Shown here in pieces: positions 8,580-16,723 of a DNA stretch of 32,245 bases. The notes under the pieces are model-generated. The model was not told where the DNA came from, searched no databases, and saw nothing but the letters and a program-made list of their open reading frames with translations. Both the position numbers and the translations under genes were made by a program. Every line of letters starts with the position of its first letter. The stretch's first letter is position 1. Source of the DNA: CAYPAV01 sp964408805 (lineage in GTDB: Bacteria > Pseudomonadota > Alphaproteobacteria > UBA8366); assembly GCA_964408805.1 (NCBI GenBank), contig CAYPAV010000034.1:1-32245 (forward strand), in the 5' to 3' direction.

Positions 8580-9248
8580 TCAATCCACCGCTTGGCGGAG
8601 CGCCGCCGCCGCTGCCCAGGGCGCCAGCGGCAGGGCCGCCGCCAGCATGGCGCCGAGGAGCAGCAGATGCGGGCGGACGGAAAGCCCCGCGATCGCGGCA
8701 TCTACCGCGCCGACGCCGAAGATCAGCAGCGGGATATAGAGCGGCAGGACAAGCAGCGAGACAAGCACGCCGCCCCGCCTGGCACCCAGCGTAAGAGCAC
8801 CGCCGACGGCGCCTATTAGGCTAGAGACGGGGGTGCCGAGCAGCATCGCCGCGATCAGGGTCCAAAATCCTTCCGCTGGCATGTTCATCAGCACGGCCAG
8901 CACGGGTGCCGCGACGATTAGCGGCAGGCCTGTAACCAGCCAATGAGCCGCGACCTTGGCCAGGACCACCGCCTCCAGCGGGAGGGCCGAAAGGATTAGC
9001 AGTTCGAGCGAGCCGTCCTCGTAGTCGTGCTGGAACAGGCGGTCGAGCGACAGCATGGTCGCGAGAAGCGCCGTCACCCAAATGACTCCCGCCGACATCC
9101 GCGCCAGGATATTGGCCTCCGGCCCGACGCCGAGCGGAAAGAGAGTCACCGTGATGACGAAGAACATGACCACCATCACCGCATCGACCCCCTGGCGGAG
9201 CGAGAGCCGGAGATCGCGGAGGAGAAGCCGGTTGAAGGCGGCGATCAC
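8580..9248 (-). CDS. ccmB: haem exporter permease CcmB
   Basis: CcmB is the ABC-type membrane subunit that works with CcmA to release holo-CcmE from CcmC. It has 222 residues and about six membrane helices. It opens with RDLRLSLRQG and contains LDRLFQHDYEDGSLE, both typical of the family. The start codon is GTG, overlapping the TGA stop of ccmA in a GTGA junction, which supports both the reading frame and translational coupling. Confidence 0.94.
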   Translation of the reverse strand: MIAAFNRLLLRDLRLSLRQGVDAVMVVMFFVITVTLFPLGVGPEANILARMSAGVIWVTALLATMLSLDRLFQHDYEDGSLELLILSALPLEAVVLAKVAAHWLVTGLPLIVAAPVLAVLMNMPAEGFWTLIAAMLLGTPVSSLIGAVGGALTLGARRGGVLVSLLVLPLYIPLLIFGVGAVDAAIAGLSVRPHLLLLGAMLAAALPLAPWAAAAALRQAVD

Positions 9249-9865
9249 GGGCCGGTCTCCGCCCGGAAATCCGAAAGATCGAGCGTCGCCGCCCCCTCGA
9301 TCCCGAGATCGAGATGGGTCGCGGCGAGGACGATGCCGCCGGCTTCGCGGTGCCGGGCGATCAAGTCGGCCAGGATCGCGGCGGCGTCGCGGTCGAGGGC
9401 AACACTCGGCTCGTCGAGCAGCCAGAGCGTAGCGGGACGGGCCCTGAGGCGCGCGAGCGCCAGGCGCCGCCGCTGCCCGGCCGAAAGAAAGCGCGCCGGC
9501 AGATCGCCAAGCCGGCCCAGGCCGAGCTCCTCAAGCGCCGACCGGGTTTCCGCGCCGTCGGCCCAGAAGGCGAGGTTCTCGGCAACGCTCAAGACCGGCT
9601 TCGCGGCGTCGCCGTGACCGATATAGTGCTGGTCGGCGAAATGGGCCGCCGGGTCCTCGCGGACGTCGATCCCGCCGCGCCGAATGATTCCGACCGCCGG
9701 CTGGCCGAGGCCCGCCAGGAGACGGAGCAAACTCGATTTGCCGCTGCCGTTCGGGCCGACCAGGGTCAAGGCGTCCCCGGCCTCGACCGCGAAGCCGAGA
9801 CCGGCGAACACCATCCGGTCGCCACGAATGCAGGTCAGGTTTTCGGCGGAAAAAGCGGGGGCCAT
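9245..9865 (-). CDS. ccmA: cytochrome c biogenesis ATP-binding protein CcmA
   Basis: CcmA is the ATPase of the CcmAB complex. From the ATG at 9865 it has 206 residues, the usual family length. Walker A is GPNGSGKSS, the signature region is LSAGQRRRLALAR and Walker B is LWLLDEPSVALD. Longer in-frame starts (for example the ATG at 9898) would lie at or upstream of the only -10-like element seen and add a sequence unlike the family. It is the first gene of the ccm operon. Confidence 0.94.
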   Translation of the reverse strand: MAPAFSAENLTCIRGDRMVFAGLGFAVEAGDALTLVGPNGSGKSSLLRLLAGLGQPAVGIIRRGGIDVREDPAAHFADQHYIGHGDAAKPVLSVAENLAFWADGAETRSALEELGLGRLGDLPARFLSAGQRRRLALARLRARPATLWLLDEPSVALDRDAAAILADLIARHREAGGIVLAATHLDLGIEGAATLDLSDFRAETGP

Positions 9866-9889
9866 CGGGGGTCCATAGGCAGGCGCTGC

Positions 9890-9925
9890 TCGGGGCATGA
9901 TACAGCATCGCGCGGCCGCGAAAAG
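9890..9925 (-). promoter_or_regulatory. possible ccmA promoter
   Basis: On the minus strand TATCAT (9897-9902) is preceded, 16 bases upstream, by a weak TTTTCG in the -35 position. Transcription would begin near 9890, leaving a short leader before the ccmA ATG. The -35 match is poor, so this is tentative. Confidence 0.3.
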
Positions 9926-9959
9926 CGGCGTTCGGAGCCAACATCGGTCATGTGCGTGC

Positions 9960-10002
9960 GGAAACGAAGAAGGCGGTCGCCGGGGGTGGGCCGGCGACCG
10001 CC
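9960..10002 (-). terminator. intrinsic terminator of the ligase/Liv operon or small RNA
   Basis: GGCGGTCGCCGG (9972-9983) pairs perfectly with CCGGCGACCGCC (9991-10002) around a 7-base loop. On the minus strand the stem is followed by TTCTTCGTTTC. It lies downstream of the PaaK-like gene and upstream of ccmA, so it should insulate the two operons. Confidence 0.7.
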
Positions 10003-10118
10003 TCATCGGGGTGACCTCTTGCGAGGTCTTAACGAGAGGCTATTGGGATAGCCTCATCTGAGAGGGGAGGTCTCAGCCTTGACAGTAAAGACCGAGACTG
10101 TGGCCGGGATTTGGAACG
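9960..10118 (-). ncRNA. candidate structured RNA: five consecutive hairpins with C-rich loops
   Basis: Read on the minus strand, the gap between the PaaK-like gene and ccmA holds five hairpins in a row: ACAGT/ACTGT (10082-10101), CTGAGA with loop CCTCCCC (10058-10076), GAGGCTAT with loop CCCA (10036-10055), GACCTC with a GCAA tetraloop (10013-10028), and a 12-bp GC stem with loop CCCACCC (9972-10002) followed by TTCTTCGTTTC. The last four stems are perfect. The final stem plus U-rich tail looks like an intrinsic terminator. The CCTCC loop could pair with Shine-Dalgarno sequences, as in known alphaproteobacterial small RNAs with anti-SD loops. It may be an independent small RNA, a processed 3' UTR, or simply an elaborate terminator. 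Confidence 0.5.
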
Positions 10119-10124
10119 AATAAG

Positions 10125-10153
10125 GCGATATTGTGGCGGCGAGAGTCCGGCAA
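10125..10153 (-). promoter_or_regulatory. possible promoter for the hairpin RNA
   Basis: On the minus strand TTGCCG (10148-10153) and TATCGC (10125-10130) are separated by exactly 17 bases, just at the end of the PaaK-like gene. Transcription would start near 10118, just before the hairpin array. Both hexamers are imperfect, so this is suggestive only. Confidence 0.28.
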
Positions 10154-10154
10154 A

Positions 10155-11387
10155 TCACCCAAAATCGCGGGTGTCGTCGATCACCTTGCCGTCGTTCGGC
10201 AACTCGCCCGGGGTCACGAACTCGACCACCGCCTTGACCTTGCATTCGGTCTGGAAGGCCGAGGCCAAGGCCCCCGACAGCCCGTCCGCCGGGGCATCGA
10301 CCTCGCAGCGGAAGGTCGCAGTGTCGAGACCGCCCTCCTCGCCGATCACCAGGCGGGCCCGCTTCACCTCCGAATTCGCCTTGACGATGCGGTCGACCTG
10401 AACGGGATCGACGAACATGCCGCGTACCTTGGTTCGCTGGTCGGCGCGGCCCATCCAGCCCTTGATCCGGGGCGCCGTGCGGCCGCAAGGGCTTGGCCCC
10501 GCCAGGATGGCGGAAAGATCGCCGGTGCCGAAGCGAACCAAGGGATAATCCTCATTCAGCAGGGTCACGACGACTTCGCCGACCTCGCCCTCGGCCACCG
10601 GATCTCCGGTGCCGGGACGGACGATCTCCATAACGATCTCCTCGTCGGTGATCATGCCTTCCCGCGCCGGCGATTCGTAGGCGATGTTGCCGACATCGGC
10701 GGTGCCGTAGCCCTGCAACACGTCGATGCCGCGCTCGGCGTAGAAGGCCTTCAGCGGCGGCAGCAGCGGCCCGCCGCCGACGAGCGCCTTCTTGACGCTC
10801 GAGACGTCCTGGCCGGTTTGGTCCGCCTTCTCAAGGATCAGTTTCAGAAAATCCGGGGTGCCGGCATAGCCGTCTGCGCCGAAATGGGCGATCGCATGGG
10901 CCTGCATCTCGGTCTGGCCGACCCCGCCGGGGATGGTGGCGCAGCCGATCCGCTCAGCCCCGCTGTCGAACATCAGCCCGGCCGGCGTGTGATGGTAGGA
11001 AAAGCAATTGAGAATGATATCACCGGCCCGGAACCCGGCCGCGAACAACGGCCGCGCCATGCGGAAGAAATCGGCGCGGGGGCCCTGCGGTTCGGCGATC
11101 GGCCCCGGCGAGATGAACAGTCGCGTCATAGCGCCCGGTGCCGTCCGGTTCAGTCCGCCGAAGGGGGGCGTTTGCCGCTGCAACTCGATCAGGTCGGCCT
11201 TGCGGGTGATCGGCAATCGGGCCAGCGCCGCGCGGCTGTCGACCGCCGCCGCATCGACATCGGCGAAGAGCTTAGCGTAGCCTGGGGTTTCCTTTGCCCG
11301 TGCGATCTGGACCGGCAGGGCCGCCATCAGCGCGGCTTCGCGTTCCTCGGGGTCGCGGGTCTCCAAATCGTCGAGGAAGTCGGTCAT
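10155..11387 (-). CDS. phenylacetate-CoA ligase-like (PaaK family) protein
   Basis: This is a 410-residue adenylate-forming protein of the phenylacetate-CoA ligase group, expected to activate an aromatic or other carboxylate to its CoA thioester. Recognisable motifs are QGYGTAD (225-231), FGTGDL (286-291), the hinge GRADQRTKVRG (about 313-323) and a C-terminal GKVIDD with Lys401 as the likely catalytic lysine. The usual Ser/Thr/Gly-rich P-loop (SSGTTGKP in PaaK) is not seen; the equivalent place reads FISPGPIAEP (91-100). YGTAD also has Asp where Glu is common. The gene follows livF by 13 bases and ends the operon. Its partner substrate is probably what the ABC transporter imports. Catalytic activity is uncertain. 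Confidence 0.78.
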   Translation of the reverse strand: MTDFLDDLETRDPEEREAALMAALPVQIARAKETPGYAKLFADVDAAAVDSRAALARLPITRKADLIELQRQTPPFGGLNRTAPGAMTRLFISPGPIAEPQGPRADFFRMARPLFAAGFRAGDIILNCFSYHHTPAGLMFDSGAERIGCATIPGGVGQTEMQAHAIAHFGADGYAGTPDFLKLILEKADQTGQDVSSVKKALVGGGPLLPPLKAFYAERGIDVLQGYGTADVGNIAYESPAREGMITDEEIVMEIVRPGTGDPVAEGEVGEVVVTLLNEDYPLVRFGTGDLSAILAGPSPCGRTAPRIKGWMGRADQRTKVRGMFVDPVQVDRIVKANSEVKRARLVIGEEGGLDTATFRCEVDAPADGLSGALASAFQTECKVKAVVEFVTPGELPNDGKVIDDTRDFG

Positions 11388-11400
11388 GGTTTCTCCCCGG

Positions 11401-12216
11401 TCAGGCGAGCCACCTCTTGCGGCGGCGATACGATTTCGTGTCCCGGTAACTCTTGCGCTCGCCGCTGGAGAGACCGAGATAGAATTCCTTCACGTCCTCG
11501 TTCTCGCTCAAGGCTTTGGCTTCGCCATCCATGACGATCCGGCCGTTCTCGAGAATATATCCGTGATCGGCGTATCGGAGCGCCATGTTCGTGTTCTGCT
11601 CGGCGAGCAGGAAGGTGACGCCTTCGTTCTCGTTCAACTTCTTGACGATATCGAAGATTTCCTCGACCAGCTGCGGCGCAAGACCCATCGACGGCTCGTC
11701 GAGCAAGATCATGCTGGGACGTACCATCAGGGCCCGGCCAATCGCAGTCATCTGCTGCTCGCCGCCCGAGGTATAACCCGCGAGCGCGCGCCGGCGCTCT
11801 TTCAGGACCGGGAAATAGTCGTAGACCATCTCCAGATCCCGGTCGACATTAGCGCGGCCGTCGGACCGCGTATAGGCGCCGGTCATCAAGTTTTCGTCGA
11901 CCGTCAAATGCTCGAAGCAGTGGCGGCCTTCCATGACCTGGACAACGCCCTTCTTGACCAGATCGTGCGAGGAGAGTTGATCGACCCGCTCGCCCTTATA
12001 CTCGATCCAACCCTTGGTGACGTCGCCGCGTTCGGCCTTCAGAAGGTTCGATATGGCCTTCAGGGTCGTTGTTTTGCCGGCGCCATTGGCCCCCAGCAAG
12101 GTGACGATCCCGCCCTTCGGCACGTCGAAGGAAACACCCTTCAACACCAAAATGACGTGGTCGTAAATGACCTCGATATTCTTGACGGAGAGTAGTGCCT
12201 CGCCGTTCTCGCTCAT
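11401..12216 (-). CDS. livF: ABC transporter ATP-binding protein, LivF type
   Basis: This is the second ATPase of a branched-chain amino-acid-type (HAAT) importer. It has 271 residues, Walker A GANGAGKTT, signature YTSGGEQQM and Walker B MILLDEPSMGL. The C-terminus carries a basic extension (SYRRRKRWLA) beyond the usual LivF end. It lies downstream of the binding-protein gene, separated by about 140 bases with a strong stem-loop and an AT-rich stretch, and just upstream of the PaaK-like gene. The liv name reflects the family only; the substrate is probably not a branched-chain amino acid given the two CoA ligases. Confidence 0.88.
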   Translation of the reverse strand: MSENGEALLSVKNIEVIYDHVILVLKGVSFDVPKGGIVTLLGANGAGKTTTLKAISNLLKAERGDVTKGWIEYKGERVDQLSSHDLVKKGVVQVMEGRHCFEHLTVDENLMTGAYTRSDGRANVDRDLEMVYDYFPVLKERRRALAGYTSGGEQQMTAIGRALMVRPSMILLDEPSMGLAPQLVEEIFDIVKKLNENEGVTFLLAEQNTNMALRYADHGYILENGRIVMDGEAKALSENEDVKEFYLGLSSGERKSYRDTKSYRRRKRWLA

Positions 12217-12253
12217 CGTCCAACGTCCCGTGTTTCAGTTAAAAAAGTTAAGA

Positions 12254-12259
12254 ATTATA
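12254..12259 (-). promoter_or_regulatory. TATAAT-like element upstream of livF
   Basis: On the minus strand a perfect TATAAT lies about 40 bases before the livF ATG in an AT-rich patch (GTTAA...TTAAC followed by TTTTTT). No good -35 box is 16-18 bases upstream. The patch could instead be a weak AU-rich terminator. Confidence 0.22.
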
Positions 12260-12286
12260 TGATTTAACGAAGGTCTTGATTTGGAT

Positions 12287-12319
12287 CGCGGGGCCCGGTC
12301 TTGCGACCGGGACCCCGCG
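12287..12319 (-). other. strong stem-loop between the binding-protein gene and livF
   Basis: CGCGGGG-CCCGGTC (12287-12300) pairs with GACCGGG-A-CCCCGCG (12305-12319) around TTGC, with one bulged A. No T-run follows directly. Such structures after a periplasmic binding-protein gene often protect its mRNA or reduce read-through, giving more binding protein than membrane components. That role is inferred here. Confidence 0.55.
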
Positions 12320-12353
12320 CCCAAATTCATCGGAACTTACCGTCCGAACCGCG

Positions 12354-13667
12354 TTACTTGCAGTCGGTCCGCATCTTGTAGTTCCACTTTTTGGCTTCCT
12401 TGACGGCCGCGGCTTCAAGCATCGGCCGGACGATCTTATTCATGGGAGCGACCCAATCCGAGATCACTTTCCAAGTCTTGCCGTCCCATTCCTGGAACAA
12501 CACCGGACCGCTGCCCTCGTGATCCGCGCAACTGACCTGAATCGGCTTGCCGAAGCCCGACGCACCCAATTCGGCCATGCGTTTCTCATTGAGGTTCAGA
12601 TTCTCAAGACCCCAACGCATCTCCTTGCCCGTGATCTTCTTGCCGAACTTCTTGATGGCGATCCGAGCGGCCTCGACCACCAGCATCGCATTGAATACAC
12701 CGCGATTGTACAGGACGTCGCCATAATTACGCTTCTTGGCTGCCGCCATGTCACCACCGTAGGTATATTTGAGAAGATCCTTGTGGACCTTTGCGAAGGC
12801 ACCCGGCGCGTGGAACGTGCCGGCACGATAGCCCTTGGCCTTGGGGCCGGACGGCTTCGTGTCGAGCTCGTCGCCCGACCACCAGACACCGATGAAACGG
12901 TTCATCGGATAGCCGAACTCATGCGCGCGGGAGACCGCGGTCGGGTTCATGATGCCCCAGCCCCACATGAAGAGATAGTCGGGCTTCCAACGCATGATCT
13001 TGCGCCATTGGCTACGCTGATCGGCCATCTGCTTGCCGGGCACCGCCCAGTGCTTGAAGCTGTAACCGAATTTCTTGCCCAGCGCCTCGAAGAGGGGAAT
13101 CGGCTCGCGGCCGTAACCCGATTCGAGGAAGATCAGGCCGATCTTCTTGCCCTTGAGCTTGTCCATGCCGCCCTGCTCGTTGCCGACATACTGAATGAAG
13201 GCGGAAGCTTGCGACCAATAGCTCGTCGGGAAATTGAAGACCCACGGGAACCAACGCCCGTCGGCGGCACCGCTCATGCCGTAGCCCATCGACAGGATCG
13301 GAATTTGATCCACGGGGGCTTTCGGGATCAGCTTATATGTCAGACCCGTGCTGTACGGGTTCGAAATAATGCTGCCCTTGCCCTTCAGACGTTCGTAGCA
13401 CTCGACGCCGCGGTCGGTCTTGTACCCGAACTCGCATTCCTCGTATTGGATGGCCACGCCCGCGACGCCGCCGTCGCGCTTGTTGACCATTTCCAAATAG
13501 GCGGTATAGCCATTGGCAGTTTTTGAGCCGCCCGCTGCATACGGGCCAGTCCGGTAACTGAATACCGGAATAAAGATCGAATCTTTCGCCACGACGGGTG
13601 TCGTGGCAAACGCCGACACCGCGACCGCGGCGCCTAACAAGCCCACGAATAATTTGCCTAACTTCAT
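12354..13667 (-). CDS. ABC transporter periplasmic substrate-binding protein (LivK/HAAT family)
   Basis: This is the extracytoplasmic solute receptor for the Liv-type importer. From the ATG behind GGGAGG it has 437 residues with a clear signal peptide (about 1-27, ending VVAKD). The Peripla_BP_6 features include FSYRTGPYAAGG near the mature N-terminus and MVNKRDGGVAGV. It is longer than E. coli LivK (about 370). It has several cysteines (CEFGYK, ECYERL, CADHEG, and Cys near the C-terminus), which could form disulfides in the periplasm. The ligand cannot be read from sequence; the neighbouring ligases favour a hydrophobic or aromatic carboxylate. Confidence 0.85.
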   Translation of the reverse strand: MKLGKLFVGLLGAAVAVSAFATTPVVAKDSIFIPVFSYRTGPYAAGGSKTANGYTAYLEMVNKRDGGVAGVAIQYEECEFGYKTDRGVECYERLKGKGSIISNPYSTGLTYKLIPKAPVDQIPILSMGYGMSGAADGRWFPWVFNFPTSYWSQASAFIQYVGNEQGGMDKLKGKKIGLIFLESGYGREPIPLFEALGKKFGYSFKHWAVPGKQMADQRSQWRKIMRWKPDYLFMWGWGIMNPTAVSRAHEFGYPMNRFIGVWWSGDELDTKPSGPKAKGYRAGTFHAPGAFAKVHKDLLKYTYGGDMAAAKKRNYGDVLYNRGVFNAMLVVEAARIAIKKFGKKITGKEMRWGLENLNLNEKRMAELGASGFGKPIQVSCADHEGSGPVLFQEWDGKTWKVISDWVAPMNKIVRPMLEAAAVKEAKKWNYKMRTDCK

Positions 13668-13779
13668 CGAATTCCTCCCTGAATTTGTGATGCGTCCCAT
13701 TAGATTTAATTCGTTATTTGGTCACGAACCTTAACATACCCCGAAATTACCACGCAATCTTCATATGTTGCGTTGATCG

Positions 13780-14877
13780 CTAGTAGGGGAATGGCCAAAG
13801 CCGCAACTTCTCTTTCGCGATTTGCCACAATCGAGCCAGGCCGGCGGGTTCGACGATCAGGAAAAATACGATCATCCCGCCGAACAGCATGAATTCGACG
13901 TGCTGGATGATATACGATTCGACGTGGATTCCGAGCGCCGGAAACAGGTTTCTGAGGAAGACCGGAATAAGAACGATGAACGTCGCCCCCATGAACGATC
14001 CCATGATACTGCCGAGCCCGCCGATGATGATCATGAACAGGACCGGGAAGGACGTGCTCAGGATCTCGAAAGCCTCCGGATCGACGCTCTCGAGGTAAAC
14101 CAGGACGTAAAGCGCCCCTGCAACGCCGATATAGAACGAGCTGATGGCGAAGGCGAGCAACTTCGTTTGCAGCGGACGAATGCCGATCAGTTCGGCGGCG
14201 ATATCCATGTCTCGGATCGCCATCCAGCTTCGCCCGACCCGACCGCGTACCAGGTTCTTCGCCACGAAGGCGAGGGCCACGACAATCACCAAGATGAGAA
14301 GATACTTCGCCACCGGTTCGGCGGTCGGGCCAAGGACCGTGATGCCGAACATTTCCCGGGGCGGTCCGCCGATCGTATGGGACGGGCTATAGTCCGAGAG
14401 CCAGTCGATGCGATTGATCGCCCATTCGATGAAGAAATGGGCGGCAAGCGTAGTGACCGCGAGGTAAAACCCCTTGATCCGCAGGCTTGGCAAGCCGATC
14501 ACAATACCGAAGGCCGCCGAAATCAAGCCCGAGATCATGAACACGATGAAGAGGTTAAGGTCGGGAAATTCGGTCGTGATCTTGAAGGCCGAATAGGCCC
14601 CGATCGCCATGAAACCGCCTGATCCGAGCGAGATCAGACCGCCATAGCCGGTGAGGATATTGAGCCCGAGCGCCGCCAGACCGAGCGTCAGAACGGGAAA
14701 GAACACCACCTCGTAATAGTAATCCATGCCGTCGCCATAAATATAGGACAGCAGCGGTGGCACGATGAAGAGGGCGACGATCCCGGTATAAATAATCCAT
14801 CGGTCCTGCGCGATCGGGAAGATCTGCTGGTCGGCTGCGTAGGAAGTCTTGATCTGGCCTGCTTCGCGATAAATCAT
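13780..14877 (-). CDS. livM: ABC transporter permease, LivM type
   Basis: This is one of the two inner-membrane channel subunits of the HAAT importer. It has 365 residues, about ten membrane helices, and the family segment LNILTGYGGLISLGSGGFMAIGAY, followed later by RGRVGRSWMAIRDMD, which matches the ATPase-contacting loop of LivM. It starts 4 bases after the livH stop. The extended polar N-terminus (about 35 residues) before the first helix is typical of many alphaproteobacterial versions. Confidence 0.9.
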   Translation of the reverse strand: MIYREAGQIKTSYAADQQIFPIAQDRWIIYTGIVALFIVPPLLSYIYGDGMDYYYEVVFFPVLTLGLAALGLNILTGYGGLISLGSGGFMAIGAYSAFKITTEFPDLNLFIVFMISGLISAAFGIVIGLPSLRIKGFYLAVTTLAAHFFIEWAINRIDWLSDYSPSHTIGGPPREMFGITVLGPTAEPVAKYLLILVIVVALAFVAKNLVRGRVGRSWMAIRDMDIAAELIGIRPLQTKLLAFAISSFYIGVAGALYVLVYLESVDPEAFEILSTSFPVLFMIIIGGLGSIMGSFMGATFIVLIPVFLRNLFPALGIHVESYIIQHVEFMLFGGMIVFFLIVEPAGLARLWQIAKEKLRLWPFPY

Positions 14878-14881
14878 GGCC

Positions 14882-15838
14882 CTACACCCTCTCGATGATC
14901 TTGTCGCCGAACAGACCCTGCGGACGGAACATCAGAAACACCAACGCCAACACATAGGCGAACCATTCCTCGATCGATCCGCCCAGCGCATCGCCCCAGT
15001 AGAGTTCGGCGACCTTCTCGCCAACCCCGATGATCAGGCCACCGACGATGACGCCGGGAACCGAGGTAAACCCGCCGAGGATCAGCACCGGGAAGGCCTT
15101 CATCGCAATCACGACGAGGCTGAAATCGATGCTGCTGGCGGCCCCCCACATGATGCCCGTCACCATCGCCACGAGACCGGCGACGGACCAGACCACGACC
15201 CACATCTGCTGCAGCGGAATGCCGAGCGACATCGCCGCCTGGTGATCGTCGGCGACCGCGCGCAATGCCCGGCCGACCGGAGTCTTCTGGAAAAAGAGCG
15301 CCAATGTGGCGACCATGACGCCGGCAATGACGGCCGCCGTCAGGTCGAGTTCCTGCAGGCGTACCGTGCCGCCGAGCAGCGGAAAATCGATGGCGCCCCG
15401 GCCGATATGCAACGCCTCGACCGGTACCGCCTTGGAGTCGCCGCCGAAAATAAACTCGCCGACGCCTTCAAGGAAGAAGCTGAGCCCGATCGTCGCCATG
15501 AACATGATGATCTCTTCCTGGTTGACCATCGGGCGCAGGACGACACGCTCGATCGCATAGGCGAGACCGACCATAACGATGAGCGCGATGATGACCGCCG
15601 GAATGATGCCGATGCCGAACTCGAAGATGTAAATCATGCACAGGACGGCGAACACCATCATGATGCCCTGGGCGAAGTTGAAGACGCCCGAGGCCTTGTA
15701 GATCAGGCAAAATCCGAGTGCCACCAGCGAATACATTACGCCGGCCATCAGCCCCTCGAGGATGACCTGGACGAAGAACACCGGGTCCTCGACGATCTGT
15801 AGGATCGGGTCGACCGTTACCAAATATAAGAATTCCAT
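14882..15838 (-). CDS. livH: ABC transporter permease, LivH type
   Basis: This is the second channel subunit of the importer. It has 318 residues and about eight membrane helices. The LivH pattern is seen in GLMAGVMYSLVALGFCLIYKA and FNFAQGIMM near the N-terminus, and in the cytoplasmic loop TPVGRALRAVADDHQAA that docks on the ATPases. It lies 51 bases after livG and 4 bases before livM. Confidence 0.9.
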   Translation of the reverse strand: MEFLYLVTVDPILQIVEDPVFFVQVILEGLMAGVMYSLVALGFCLIYKASGVFNFAQGIMMVFAVLCMIYIFEFGIGIIPAVIIALIVMVGLAYAIERVVLRPMVNQEEIIMFMATIGLSFFLEGVGEFIFGGDSKAVPVEALHIGRGAIDFPLLGGTVRLQELDLTAAVIAGVMVATLALFFQKTPVGRALRAVADDHQAAMSLGIPLQQMWVVVWSVAGLVAMVTGIMWGAASSIDFSLVVIAMKAFPVLILGGFTSVPGVIVGGLIIGVGEKVAELYWGDALGGSIEEWFAYVLALVFLMFRPQGLFGDKIIERV

Positions 15839-15889
15839 GGCTCTCGACTATCCGTTCAATGCCAAGCTATTTAATTCCGAAACCCGCGA

Positions 15890-16723
15890 TCAATGATGTG
15901 TCACGCCGAGATAGGCGTCGATCACGTTCTGATTCGCTCGGACTTCGTCGGGGGTGCCGTCGGCGATCTTGATACCGTAATCCAGGACCACCACGCGGTC
16001 GGAGATATCCATCACCACCTGCATATCGTGTTCGATCACGGCGATCGTGGTGCCGAACTCGTCGTTCACGTCGAGGATGAAGCGGCACATGTCTTCCTTC
16101 TCCTCGGTGTTCATGCCAGCCATCGGTTCGTCGAGCAGGAGCAGGTCCGGCTCGGCCGCCAGGGCGCGGCCCAACTCGACCCGCTTTTGCAGGCCGTAGG
16201 GCAGGCGCCCCACCGGTGTCTTCCGGATGGCCTGGATTTCGAGGAAATCGATGATGTCCTCGACCTTCTCGCGATGCTCGATTTCTTCCCGCCGCGCCGG
16301 ACCGAAATAGATCGCCTGCCACAGGAAATTCCGGCTCATCTTGGTATTCCGGCCGGCGATGATATTGTCGAGGGTGGTCATGCCGCGGAACAGCGCGATG
16401 TTCTGGAAGGTTCGGGACACGCCCTCTCGGGCGACGGTCGCCGGCTCCATGTGCTCTCGGGTGACACCCTTATAGGTGATCGTGCCCTCGTCCGGCGTGT
16501 AGAAGCCGTTGATGACGTTGAGCATCGAGGATTTGCCGGCGCCGTTCGGGCCGATGATTGCGCGAATCTCGCCTTTCAGAATATCGAAGCTGATGTTCTG
16601 CAGCGCCTTGACGCCGCCGAAACTCAGCGAGACGTCATCGATCGCGAGCATCACCTCGCTGCTCACGCCGCGGCGGGTCGGGACGCTCGCCGCGGTTGCC
16701 GGGGGGTTCGTCGTGTCGTTCAT
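15890..16723 (-). CDS. livG: ABC transporter ATP-binding protein, LivG type
   Basis: This is the first ATPase of the importer. It has 277 residues, Walker A GPNGAGKSS and Walker B LLLLDEPMAGM. The signature segment reads LPYGLQKRVELGRAL where LivG commonly has LSYGQQRRLE, so the LSGGQ-like serine is replaced by Pro; this variant occurs in Liv-type ATPases linked to acyl-CoA ligases but is worth checking. The ATG overlaps the ligase stop (ATGA), so transport ATPase and ligase are translationally coupled. Confidence 0.9.
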   Translation of the reverse strand: MNDTTNPPATAASVPTRRGVSSEVMLAIDDVSLSFGGVKALQNISFDILKGEIRAIIGPNGAGKSSMLNVINGFYTPDEGTITYKGVTREHMEPATVAREGVSRTFQNIALFRGMTTLDNIIAGRNTKMSRNFLWQAIYFGPARREEIEHREKVEDIIDFLEIQAIRKTPVGRLPYGLQKRVELGRALAAEPDLLLLDEPMAGMNTEEKEDMCRFILDVNDEFGTTIAVIEHDMQVVMDISDRVVVLDYGIKIADGTPDEVRANQNVIDAYLGVTHH

